A stretch of 64,000 bases of DNA from Beverwykella pulmonaria (Eukaryota > Ascomycota > Dothideomycetes > Pleosporales > Melanommataceae), in NCBI GenBank assembly GCA_001599595.1, contig BCHH01000005.1:2137113-2201112 (forward strand), written 5' to 3'. Position 1 is the first letter of the stretch. Every line of letters starts with the position of its first letter. The notes under the pieces were generated by a model. The model was not told the origin of the DNA. It saw nothing but the letters and a program-made list of their open reading frames with translations, and ran no database searches. Of the stretch, positions 44,561-56,276 are shown one piece after another. The position numbers and the translations under genes were made by a program.

Positions 44561-46373
44561 AAATACAGGGAGAGCCAGCCTATTAAGTAGGTATTCGGCG
44601 TCGTGCGACCCTGAAAGCAAACAGCTTGCTGCGGGGATGTGCCGTGTGACAGGTGAGGTTACAGCGGCTAGGGATCGGGAATAAGGTGCAAAATTTGGGA
44701 TTGAGAATGAGGAGAATATTCGTTCAGACATTGATGATGGTGTTAAGATGGCGTGATGGGTATTGGGCTACGCCGTGGGCTTTGTGCGGCTTGAGCTTCT
44801 GTCGTTGCTGTCGTGATATGAGCAGGTCGTGAAGCGCTGCTGCTACACTGTCATTTCTTTCTGGAATGATTTGGCAGATGTGAGATACAGATTGCGATGT
44901 TTAGTTCTTGCATCATGTTAACAGATATAGCTAGATAAATTTGGGAATGGGAGACTCGATTAAGACTCCGGGGGGTTGGGTACCGTGCTGATTGAGGTAA
45001 TTTTCACCTTTGAGGCCGGGATATTATTAGCTCTGAACCTTAGCCCCGAAATGGAAAGTGAATCAGATGGATGAAAGTGGGGGTCCAACCCAATCATTCC
45101 TCCAACTAGCTCTAGAACACCTCCATCAACCTTTGCATAAACACCAACGATCCCTCCACCCCCACCGTCCTGAACCAAAACCCTTGCTAATTATGCCGTA
45201 ACGCCATCAGACATCCTTGCTGCAAAGACATTGCTGATTATTAGTTGTCCTAATGCCAGCATATAAAATGCAGCATAAGCTGAACGCATGGCAAGATATT
45301 TTAAGCCGAGACCCAGTCTCAGAAGCAGCCGGTCTTCTTCTCGTCTATTTTAGATATGAGTGCTCAGTCTTGGCCCGAGCAGACGATTGCTATTGTGAAG
45401 TTCACGGATTAGGATACGGGGCTGTGTGAGTGTGTGGACTAGACAGTGGCGCGATCGCATAAGAGATTCTTTTTTCTTTCCGAGAGACTGTGGGGCTACT
45501 AGATGGATATCGTTGAGGTGAGGGATGTCGAAGGGGAACTCTGAGAAATGAAACTTTTTGAGACTGTGGGTACGGTTCCAAGGTGGCCGGTCGAACTTGT
45601 ATTGCTTGATACCAAACACAAAGGGATAAAATACACACAAGGTTTGTACACCCGTTCTTAGCTGCGCCTGTCGTGAACACATCTGTCGTACGGTGGGAAA
45701 GTGGTAAACATATTGAAGTACGTCGATTCCATTTATCATATCTCAGCACCCGCCCACACTCCTTTTTAACCGAACAGACATTTGGAAACATAAAATAATT
45801 TTGGTATCACAACTCAATAACGCCTCCGTAGCCCGTACCCGAAGCTTTCCGCGCAAAAGCACCGCCCGCCAGGCAGAAAGGAAGGAAACAAAGGAAAAAC
45901 GGGAGTATAATACAGTTGCGCTAACACCTAAGAAGCGAGGAGATACAGCAAGGAGATATAGCGAAGTGATAGTTTGTTGACTAGCTTCAGCAAAGGTCTT
46001 AGCAGTGCGGGAAAGGAGGGGCTTATCGAATGATAAGAATGCTAAGCCACAGCTGTCTGCGAAGTAATGGTATGGATATGTTGAATGAAGAGCAACGATG
46101 TAGTAGAATCCCAACACAGGAGTATGATTGTGTCGATGTTTGAAGGAAGTGCAAACGGAGAAGAGCGTCGGCAATGAACGATCAGCGCCAAGGAGGACTC
46201 CGAAATAGCCTCTGAGCGAGTGTGCTGAACGTGCTCAAGCGACTAGGCGAAAATGCTGAGAAATCAGACTGCCAGGCTCAGACTATTGCGGCACTTCTGA
46301 CGGGAGTGTAACGGGCCGGGCCTCACAAACCATATACTCACGACAACAATGTCGCAGAATCATGATCGGGGCC
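44561..46373. other. Intergenic, nothing recognised
   Basis: 1.8 kb. Minus-strand frames of up to 143 codons (45350-46174) show no family resemblance, lack splice structure and overlap in several frames; not accepted as genes. Confidence 0.5.
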
Positions 46374-47942
46374 TCAATTGCTAGGGCGCCGATTAGGGGA
46401 TTTACTTTTTGGAGGAAACGGCATCAGGCTAACTTTAGATGTTGATGCCGTGGTTGTGGCGCCCGTAATAGTCTGCGGCTGAGACGGCATTGGCGGGAGC
46501 GCCTGCACCTCGTCCTCATCACCCCGATCCCGAACCCGATCCGCGTTCGAGTGCGAATCCGAGGCCGAGTCGTGGGCATCTGTCTCCCAACTCCCCATCT
46601 CAATATCAATGTTGAGGTCCACATCGCTATCATCGGGGTGAGCTCTGAGGGCGTTCCGCGAGTCAGAGGAGATTGCTAGAGAATCTCGCTTCCGATCCAG
46701 CATCTGGCCGTGTGTGATGTGTGTCTCCCTTTGTACCTGCACCCCGCCATGTATGTCGACCGAGACATCTGTGTGCGGCTCAGACAGGTACCCTCTCTTG
46801 CTTTGAGTCCTACTGTGTTTCCAGAAGCTAAGCTTTTCCAATGTGGTCCCTGACTTGGAAGACTTGGTAGAGTTGGTGTTGTTCTTGCTGTTGGATTTGG
46901 AGCCATTCCGAGAGCGTGATTTTGTTCGTGCCGTGAATCGTTCGATCCGAAGGAACTGCTTGAAGAAGACCTTGAGCGCGGGAGCATTAGCGCACATGGC
47001 ACCAACATGCAGTTCTAACATAGACCAAAGCCAGTTGTCCCAGCCTGCCCATGTGGAGTCGTAAGTGTCGAAGAAGATACGCCAACTGAAGTAGACGCGC
47101 ATTGCCCCCATGGCAACAACGCCATATCCGATAGCGAAGATGCCGAAGAGTGCGATCTTCTGACGAAGGGGGAGCTGGAGATTCCAGTACAGAAAGGTTG
47201 GAAGGATAGCAGTGATGAGATCTTGCACAGCGGAGATCATCCCCGCTGTAAAGACATCGGCACCCTCGTTAAAGCAATGATACTTGTAACCCTGGGAGAG
47301 TTTGATGAGATCTGTTTGATCCCAGAAGGCCGAGATGGGATTGCAGCCAAATATAGGTATGAGTATGAAAGCTATCGAGTAGGCCGCAATGAAGCCGATG
47401 TTGATCCAGGTGACCCAGCGGAATGCTGAGGAAACAGCACGCGAGGACAGTCGGCGATAAAATAACAAGATGGAGATCTTGACCAGACCCGAAGCAAGGC
47501 AGAATACTGTTTCGATGACCATCACATATTTCCGTTGAATGATGTAGTATTTGGGATCTACATCCCATACGTGTTTGTTGAAGCCATATACTTCAGTGAC
47601 TAGGACGTGTTAGTGTATTCCAGTCATATCGCTGGAGGTGATCTTGCCTATTGGAAAGATGACAGTCAGAGCAGTAATGGGTATCTATGAACGTCAGCTC
47701 GGCCATGTCAAATCTAAGGCTTGTACGCTTACAATTGCAACTACCATCAACCAGTCATCCACTCCCGTATTGCGTTGAATATAGATTCGCACCCAGAGTC
47801 GTGCAAGAAGTAGGGCAAGAGTGAGAGGCCCGAAAACACAGGCAACGATGAGCACCGTCTTGGGCCTCGTCGAAGGATTGATGTAGTTTCCCGAGGGCCA
47901 TGACAACATGACCTCGATAGGAGGGTGTATTCCGCCAGGCAT
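46374..47942 (-). CDS. Rhodopsin-domain membrane protein with long hydrophilic tail
   Basis: Three exons (47942-47733, 47685-47649, 47599-46374) give 490 residues in frame. The second intron appears to use a GC donor (GCAAG...CCTAG), an allowed minor class. Helices follow the fungal Rhodopsin-domain pattern: TVLIVACVFGPLTLALLLARLWVRI, in part, then GVDDWLMVVAIVIPITALTVIFPIV, in part, then VYGFNKHVWDV and LVKISILLFYRRLS. FNEGADVFTAGMISAVQDLI, in part, is in the conserved CxN/D region, and WAGWDNWLWSMLELHVG, then CANAPALKVFF, completes it. The last 190 residues form a Ser/Asp-rich cytoplasmic tail. It may be an orphan receptor or channel-like protein; function unknown. The ATG is chosen at 47942 because MPGGIHPPIEV begins the conserved pre-TM1 segment. 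Confidence 0.88.
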
Positions 47943-50542
47943 AATGATGATGCAAGTCGTGCAGAAAGTCTGCAGCAAGAGTAGCTTGAAGTGAATAGCT
48001 GAGTAAAATGGCGGAAAAGAAGAAGGGGCATGCCTGCCATATGATGCATCATGGCCATCAGTTCTTGGGAGTCAACGTGGACATTGTTGGCGGTTGGCAC
48101 GGTCACAAACATGCTGGGGTTCTACACAGTGAGTGTTTGCTCTTTCAAAAAGTAACTCACTAGTTTCAGTCATTACAGGTGCATATCGTCTCGCAAGCTG
48201 TCTTCCGATTGTGGGGTTGAAAATGCTTGAGTTCCATTGGTCAGCTGCAGAACCAGATCGAACTTGGCCCGCATTCGCGTTCCCCCTCTCTCGTAGAATT
48301 GCGAATTGCGAGTCCATGATGCAGGCGTGATAACGCTTCGTTACGTCGCTTTTCTTTTTGTGTTGATTTCTATACAAGGGCTGCGATGGATGCAGGAAGA
48401 ATTGGTTTGGGAATAGACGAGCGATTGCCACGAGGATGTAACGGGCGTATGAACGGGTTTGGCTTGGACTGAAACTTTGGTCACTTAGGCAGGCTTGTCC
48501 TGGCTGGTGATCGTTCGTTTAGTTCTCGACATTTGGGAAATACGCAAAAGCAAACTCGCGTTCCCTGGTGCTGGATTTGCAAGATGCTGGGATTATCGCT
48601 GTCTCCATCTCGGACAATATATCGAGACTGACCAGGGAAATACCGCTAAGCGGCATATCGTGACTCGATATCCGGGATTTCAATGGGAAAGCAATCCGAG
48701 TACTATAGACATATGGAAAACACAGAAAGGCTTCAAACGAAACGAGAGAAGCAACGTACTGCTCATACTCAGTACCTCGGACAACGATGATCGGAAATTT
48801 CCTGAGTCTCGAACCTCCCCACTTGGTGGCATCGCATAAGGCGCCCGAGCAGGGAGCAATCTGAGGTGGTAAAGTGCGGTTATTTGGAGTGCAGGATCGG
48901 CGGGGTATGTAGTGGCACCGGCGTCCGGGAAGGGCGAAAATGCAGGTCGATGGTTCGGGCGGCCGTTGTGGAGAGAAAAGGGCGAAATGGTTGACCATGA
49001 AACACGAAGCGTGCGGATTGCTCCTTCGGGACCAGAGTCTGAATATTTGTTGACACTTTGGCGTTTGTGTAACGCTAGTGACAGCTACAGTGCCCAGTTT
49101 CAAACGCAATTCCAGTTTGTGTGACCCTTGCTTTCAGTCCGCCACCGTCCAGTGACTGTGGGAAGGCTGCCATGAGAAGACTGGGCCATTGGTGCTGACA
49201 ACTTGAGAGGGGAGAAATGCCGGACCGTTGCCGCCGCTCTCGGCTGTGCGATTATGTTATCTGTGCGCCACGGTGGGAGGTCATACGTTTACGTGTGCGC
49301 GGGCTTGCATATGCTCACCTCGCGCACGACTCATGAGCGCTCGCAGCTCCAACTCAACAGCATGTACAACACGGTATGTTCGACGCAAACGCTCCATGGA
49401 AGCGATTTGCCCACTCGCTAGTAGACTTTCCCGATACCCTTGCTGAAGAAGAAATCCCGTACGATGTCTCCTGTGGGGGAGGGGGTGCACAAGGTTGCCC
49501 AGCACCCATGGATGGATGCTACGATGCGCATACAGAGCACCTGCAAAGATGCAAGATGCAGAACGAGGGTTTCGGGTGCATGTGTCCGACTTCGTCAGGA
49601 AACTGCTGCCCCAACCACGGGGCGTCATGTCTATTCATACCCTTCGTGCACCAAATAGCGAGGCCAATTTTACTTGCGCAACCACACCGCATGGGCATAG
49701 AACGCCTGCCCCGAAAAAAGGCGGTGCGACTGTGCAAAGCCCCCAAAGCGAGCCGTTGGGTAACGTTGAACCGTTTGAGGGGTTTCCCGCGTTATGGTTA
49801 AGCCGGTGGAGGAGTGATTGCAGCGCTCATCGTCTCTTGCGGCAGTGGAGGTTTACCCAATGGAGGCACGCCCTCGAAGTGCAACTGCACGGCGAAGATA
49901 CGACAGGCGCGCCCTTTTGCTCTTGTCCGTATGCCTCCATGGACGCTGCCGTGCCTGGTTCAGCACTTGGAAGAGGAGGCATCCGTGCAGGAAAGGGCCT
50001 GCGAACGGCTGTGGGCGGGCGGAGCTCCACGGACAGTGACTGGAGGAGCGGTATGGGGCTGCAGCATGACTGTTCTCGATGAGGACGCCCAAGGGCGATG
50101 GGCTGCTGCAAGAGGCAAAAAGGGTGCATGGCGCTGAGAACACGCTGACGCGCTGGTGCGCCTGGTCATGTGCTCGGCCGAGGCTGGAGCGTGTCTTAGT
50201 CTAGAAACAGTACATCTCCAGTCAACGCTCACTCAACACCCCACACAGCCGCGCCTCTCACAGCTTCCTCCATTTCCCTTTCAGCACATGCCGCCCTTCT
50301 CACGAATCCTTCCATGCAGCTGAATGGCAAATCACGAGCTGGCGCCCTCCACCAACGGAATTCGCTCCAACGCGCTCAAGAGCGGACTCTATATAACGCG
50401 GCTTCCTCTCCATCGATGAGTAGGACAGGAGAAGTCTCAGGTCATCTTCTCAGATCACGTCGCCTGCACCTCATCACCTGATCTAACGCCGCAATCACAA
50501 TCGTACTTCCACAGGCCCATTAACCGCAGCACTGGAACGGAC
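47943..50542. other. Intergenic with a GC-rich stretch
   Basis: 2.6 kb without an accepted gene. From about 49200 to 50300 the base composition shifts to GC-rich and long frames appear in all six frames at once (up to 195 codons), the sign of low stop frequency rather than coding. No RNA gene recognised. Confidence 0.5.
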
Positions 50543-52071
50543 ATGTCTTCCTCTTTCGACGAAACCTTCAAGCGAGCTGTCACTCCGGGCCCTAACCGGC
50601 TTTTGGCGGGTGTGGCGCTCGCTGCTGCAGGATCTGGCATGAATGGTAAGGCTTGTGTTTTTCTTTTGATTGCCCTCGCTTGCGCTCCTGATTGCTTGAG
50701 ACCCCCGCCCTTCGAATCCCGGGGAAAAAACAACCATGATAACCGAGACGATGACCTGTCTGCGTGCTTGCTTCGTCGAGCCTCGATTGGTGGACGCGGA
50801 GAATTAGCTCACGAGTTGTATAACGTTTCTGCAACGCCTCGTCGCGCCTCCTTCCCAATGCTATAAATCTTGCAGATGTCAAAACGCACAAAGACCTTCA
50901 AACACGCACGCTAACGCTCTGGATAGATGATGGCGACTATCTCAACGCCTTCGGCACGCTGCGACTCGACCCCACTTCCCCTCCGGTATCGCCCACCACG
51001 GTCATGTGGTTGGCATCCTGTTCCAAGGTCGTGACGACTGTCGCAGCTCTGCAGTGCGTGGAGCGTGGCCTCTTCGATCTCCACTCCCCTGCCGACGTCG
51101 AGCGCCTTCTTCCTGAGTGGAACAACCCAGAGATCTTGAGCGGGATTCAGGATGGCCACGCCAAGCTGCAACCTGCAAAGGAGAAGATGACGCTGGCTCA
51201 GCTGCTGACGCACACGAGTGGTATGACGTACGATTTCTTCCCTGCCTTATTGGAGTGGAGGGCGTTGCGCGGCGATGGTCGTCCCCAGATCATGCGTGGT
51301 CTCATTACCGAAGTGCTCAAGCACCCACTAGTCTTTGAGCCTGGCACCGGGTTTGCCTATGGATCCGGCCTTGATCTCGCCGGCCTGATGGTGGCAAGAG
51401 CCAATTCCTGCACCCTAGAGGAGTACATGCGCAAGCACATCTTCTCCGTCCTCGGTATGGACGATACGTCTTTCCGGCCTTTGACCCACAATGCTCTTGC
51501 CGCAAGGTTGATGCCTATGGTCTCCCGTGTCTCCCCGGACGAGCCTTTGGTGGACGGAGATCACCCGCACGACCCATTCAAAGACATCCCGCTGGACCCC
51601 AAAGATGAATTCGGCGGGTCCGGGCTATTCGGCACAGCACCCGACTTCCTCAAGTTTCTCAAGTCGATCCAGCGCAACGACGGCCAGTTACTGAAACCCG
51701 AGACCGTAGATTTGATGTTCAAACCTGCCATTTCCTCCCCATCGTCCGCAATGCTAAACTCCGTGCTTTCCATCGACGAAATCGCAACGATCATGATACC
51801 TGGCGAGCCGGTGCTGGGAACTCCGGGCAGCGGCGAGTGGTCGTTCGGGCTAGGTGGATTGCTGGGATTGACAGATAGCGAGTCTGGATTGAAGGCGCCG
51901 TGGATGCAATGGGGTGGTGCTCCCAATTTGAAGTGGTGGATCGATAGAACGGGTGGGACCTGTGGCATCTTCGCCACACAGTTGGCGCCGGCCGGAGAGA
52001 AGAAGCATCAGGTGCTTCCGATTTTATTCCAGAAGGAAATGGCTCGCATGTTTGGCAACAAGGAAGTGTAG
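50543..52071 (+). CDS. Beta-lactamase/transesterase-family serine hydrolase (class C / LovD-like)
   Basis: Fungal members act as esterases or acyltransferases, some in secondary metabolism. Exon 1 is 50543-50645. Exon 2 begins at 50927 (after CTAAC...GGATAG) or 50876 (after TTGCAG); both keep frame and run to 52071, giving 415 or 432 residues. The nucleophile motif SxxK is in WLASCSKVVTTVAAL. The catalytic Tyr is in FAYGSGLDLAG. THTSGMTYDFFP follows the SxxK helix as usual, and WGGAPNLKWWID occupies the third active-site strand (KTG-box position). GSGLFGTAPDFLKFL is also conserved. There is no signal peptide, so it is probably cytosolic. It is isolated from the oxidative cluster by nearly 18 kb. 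Confidence 0.87.
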
Positions 52072-52865
52072 GTCGTTCTGGCGCATACGACAGGACATCG
52101 TGTAGTCTAGCTGATCTTTATGACCTCATCCCACATGTCCCTTCCTATCTTAATGCAACAACAAATGCCCGGTAGTGGTACGCAAAAAGAATCTTTTTGG
52201 CACCCAAGTAGAATTCTTTGCATTTCCAATACGTGCCTACCCCAACATCATATGTTGTGGTGGTATATAAAATATGGTGCAGTCATATTCCTTCTTTTTA
52301 CTGCACTGTCGAATGAATTAACAACCCGACCGGACTTAGCATTGCACAGCGACTTCCCTCTCACCTCGCATCTAAACGTTTTCACACTCACCGATAGAGT
52401 CAAACTAGCTTCCAGAAAAAGGTCGCAATTAGCCACATTGATCCCTTCTTCGTTCTCACTTCTCGTAGGTTGCCAAGAGGATCAACTCAGGTTGGTACTG
52501 CCCTGCTATATCTGCCACAGGGAGCTTTCGACTTCGCCCAATGTTGTCGCTGCTTCCATAGCACCAACTTCGCCTAAATACCAACGTGCGTACCTTCTCT
52601 TGCCATCTCTTCGACACTCCACTCGAGAAGCATCCTTTCTCGAGAGCATTGTTACCACAATTGTCCATCTAGTGTGCATACCCCTTTTTCATTGCTACTT
52701 AGCATTCATTTTCCCCCGGATCCATCGCCGAAAATAACTCCAGCACTCTTTTGCAACTTCACTCTCATCCTATCGTCCACATCTTCGTTACGGGCTGATT
52801 GCTAACAGCTTTACTCACAGCCACGACCGGGTTCGACACCGCCTGCAGCGGCTTGTTCACCCTCA
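52072..52865. other. Intergenic, nothing accepted
   Basis: A 205-codon frame at 52120-52737 lies here but has no domain, an irregular composition and no resemblance to known proteins; treated as chance. Confidence 0.5.
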
Positions 52866-53384
52866 ATGGCAACTCTAGATTCTACTCCTGCTCCACCGCC
52901 CAAGCCCGACTGCGACAACAAGACGGAAAACAAGTGCACCCTCTACCGCCGCCCCTCTACGAGCTGCGCCAAAATGACACAGAACAAGTACAGCCCTTGG
53001 CCGTAGCCGTGTTCGAGTCGCGCCAACAAAGATAGTGGAAAGGGCACAAATAAGGGCAAGGGCGTCTGCGGCAGGCTGGGCATCTTCCCTATCGATCTCA
53101 ACGGCGACTACAAGTGCCCTCACCTGATTGTTCCTCTCGACAAATACTGCCATGACGCAGAATGGGGCAACAGATTCAGCGGAACCACCAGTCCGAATAT
53201 TTGCACAGCTTGTACCTTCGAAATCTAGCCGGCCACTAACACCATGACATGCGACCTCATCTTCCCGCTGCAGAAAGACCTTAAAACTTCGGCCTATCAG
53301 TTCCATGGAGAGGTCAGCCTCACGTTCAACAACCTCATCAACCCGGTCAGACACAACACGACATGGAACACCAAGAGTGCGTGA
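52866..53384 (+). pseudogene. Cysteine-rich protein pseudogene with two TAG codons
   Basis: From ATG 52866 a single frame of 173 codons ends in TGA at 53382, broken only by TAG at 53004-53006 and TAG at 53226-53228. Composition is strongly protein-like: PPPKPDCDNKTENKCTLYRRP, in part, then SCAKMTQNKYSPWP. After the first stop come GVCGRLGIFPIDLNGDYKCPH, in part, then VPLDKYCHDAEWGNRFSG and ICTACTFE. After the second stop come TMTCDLIFP and VSLTFNNLINP. Regular cysteines suggest a secreted or metal-binding protein family, which I cannot name. Both breaks could be CAG to TAG. No intron removes either stop. Confidence 0.65.
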
Positions 53385-54993
53385 CAGCGCCTCTCGATCC
53401 TGACAAGAATGTGCTGGCGTAGAGCGGGCCATGCGACAGCTTGGCAGGAAGAGGATATCATAAGATCTGCACAGACGACATCGACTAGAGCACTTCTAGG
53501 ACTACAGTCCAAGCTTCAATCGCTTATATATTTGCCATTGCTTGTATGAGGGGCTTCTCGGTGCGATTAACGAGCGAAAACATGGTTGTAAGGGGGTTGG
53601 GATGAATGGTATTGCTACTTCTTTGATCTTGTTTTCGCCGGCGTAGTTTATAGTGTCTGTTATTGCTTCGTGTTTTTGAACTGTTGGTCACAATTTACTC
53701 ATTCGGAATCCTCGTACCTATCGTTGCGGGAAGGTTATTGGCAATGATGATGAATGCTTTGTGGGTATTTGATGGTGGGCTAGCGATGTCAACATCTAGC
53801 TTCGCGGCTCCCGGAACTCTAGTACCTCGCCACTGATACCTATCAACATCCATCAGCCAACTACCACTCGCTACCCCACAGCCCACGAATCAATATGCCC
53901 GGCCTCGACATCGCAAACTGTAAAGGGCTTACGAAAATTCCACCAAGTACCGCGATGTCTGAACTAGGTGAGTGGTGGGCTGGTATAAGGCAATTGCTGA
54001 GGAAAATTACTAATGAGATGTAGATTTGCATCACTGTATATCCCACCGGAAGGGTCGTGAACCAGAGGTCGAACTTGCACTCACACCTGTCCCATTACCA
54101 ACCCGCTAAACCTGGGGGAATTCAAAGTCCTTACGCATGTTCAAGTCTAATCTTCACTAGTGCACAAAGGCTATTACTAGTACGGAAATCTTGACAAATA
54201 TCATTGTGGGAGTCGAAGATCTCACTATTGCTTTCCAAGCACGTCATTACTCTCCACTAGAAAACACGATGACCTGTCATCTCATAATTGTGGTTATGTT
54301 AGGGTAAAGAAATAACGCATAAAGTCACGATGCGCTGACGGTATTCTCATTCCTCTTGGTATCATGGACGGGCCAAAGGACGAAATGATGGGTAGTTTAG
54401 TTGATGCATAATTTTTTTTCCACGCGGATAGTGATTGTTTGAATACTGGCGTCTCTTAGTTAATTAAGAGCGGCTTATTATTAGAGTGCGTCTTCGTACT
54501 TCTCTTCACGCTCTGCGAGAATCCTATTCTAGATGACGTTAGTGAGCTAATTAGCTTCTTCATTTTCTTCCCGGGCACAACGGAATAAGTGGGGTAGGGC
54601 ATTGGGAAATGATAGAGGTAGAGGCTAGAGCAGGATAATTGGGATTGAAATGAAACATTTGTTGCCGATGAAGAGGACAGCATCTAAGATGGAGGAACAT
54701 GATCGAAAATATCCAACTCAGGGCATAAATGTAAATGTACAGCTTCGAGGCTATTAGCTCTCGCGTGGCGTTGAATAATGACGTTACCATGCATCAGATC
54801 GTAAAGCAGCCTTTCAGCCCTATTTTCTTCCTGTTGTTGAACACTTCTTATTTTCAATATGGTCAAATTTCTCGAAAACAGGATCGTTGGTCTGGATATC
54901 CTTGCCAGGTACTAAAGAGGAACAGGAAGCTGCTGCACAAGCACAGTAAACCCTAGCCTCTTTTCCACACCCAACTTATTTCACAAGCCAAAG
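53385..54993. other. Intergenic, nothing recognised
   Basis: 1.6 kb with only short frames on both strands; AT-rich from 54300 onward. Confidence 0.55.
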
Positions 54994-55374
54994 ATGCTTT
55001 CTAGACGAGCGGCAACTGAAGCTCTCTCAAATGAAGACGCGCAAAACGCTACTACAGATCAAAATGCGCAAAATTTTACAATGACCATTAGTGGCGGTCT
55101 CGGAGGTGCAGTAAAAATTATCTTCGATACAGCCGGAAATACAGTTGGCTTGCTTAGAGAAGATCACGTTAGAACTTAGGTTGATATTGAAAAGGGTCTT
55201 GGCGGTGCAGCAGCATAGGGGGGAAATGCTCTCGATGGAGCTGGAAGGGGTTTGGGGGGTGTATTGAGCTTTGGTGCGACGAAGGGGAAGCGGACGGAGA
55301 CTGTTAAGAATGAGAATGAGAGGGCGAATGAGGCTGAAGAAGAAGAAAGAAAAACGACATCAGTAATGGAATAG
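54994..55374 (+). pseudogene. Glycine-rich protein frame with two in-frame TAG codons
   Basis: ATG 54994 begins MLSRRAATEALSNEDAQ. The frame has TAG at 55177-55179 and 55216-55218 and ends at TAG 55372-55374, 127 codons in total. It carries the repeated GLGGAVKIIFDTAGNTVG / GLGGAAA / GRGLGGVLSFG style of ascomycete GLGG-repeat proteins and a charged Glu-rich end. Both stops could be CAG to TAG. No function is known to me. Confidence 0.5.
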
Positions 55375-56276
55375 GAGCTGACTCGAGAATGTCGTTGAAG
55401 TACTCTGGTTGGGAAACACTTGTTGAGCTGGAGTCGAGACAGTTTTCGGGGTGCATTTAACATAGTAAATTTCTTAAACAGGAATACTTCAAAGCACATT
55501 GGTAAAACAGCGTTGTGAAAGCGCTAGGCATTAGACTTTCGAAGAGAAATTGATGCCGTAAAGAAAACCAGGTAAAAGTTGCGAGCTGTGAAACAAGTGT
55601 CCATATGTTTGATTCGAATATGTTTTCCAGAAGTGGAAGCATGAGTGAATACACGTGAGATACAAGTCATGAATCGACTAGGCTTCGTACGAGTGCATCT
55701 GAACTTCTGACTGGATTCATTCTACCACCACAATATATTTTTGATGACTGCGCGCACACGCTTCGATGTTATGCAGATACGCTTACAGGATACGGTTCCC
55801 GATTCGGACTAGCCTCCGCTCATTGCAATTATGGTCACATCCCATTCCATCCCGTCAAATGTTGAATCCTTCCTTCATTAACATCATCACTTCCATATTG
55901 TCTTCACTCTATTATGCACAACCTTATCGACGTATCATACGATGAACCGATGTTCTCTCGTTCCTAATCCGGCTCGTTATTTGTGGTCCGTCCCACATCA
56001 TACTGGCCACAAGAGCAGGATGCACCAGACTCTAGCTAAGCCTACTGCAGCGAATCTATCAGCAAGGTAACTTACTATGTTGTGGCTGTCAGCTCGTATC
56101 GTACGCGCAATCACTATACGAGTGTTTCGTTCACTACACAGCGGGCATGATAAACCAGATAGGAAATACAGCCGTCAATTGTACGCCAGGTTTTACTAGA
56201 TTTATATAAAACGAGGAATACCTCTTTGCAGAAAATTTCTAAAATTCGTCCAAGTGTTAATGTTAGATTAGTGATC
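55375..56276. other. Intergenic, nothing recognised
   Basis: About 900 bp, AT-rich, no supported gene. Confidence 0.55.

Noticed and set aside
45350..46174. Minus-strand frames of 129-143 codons
   Set aside because: Mutually overlapping in different frames, no recognisable motifs or splice sites; likely chance.
49495..50082. 195-codon plus-strand frame in the GC-rich tract
   Set aside because: Long frames exist simultaneously in several other frames there, the expected effect of GC-rich sequence with few stops.
52120..52737. 205-codon plus-strand frame
   Set aside because: No domain, no family resemblance, irregular composition and no promoter-like or splice support; starts just after the transesterase gene and overlaps its 3' region.
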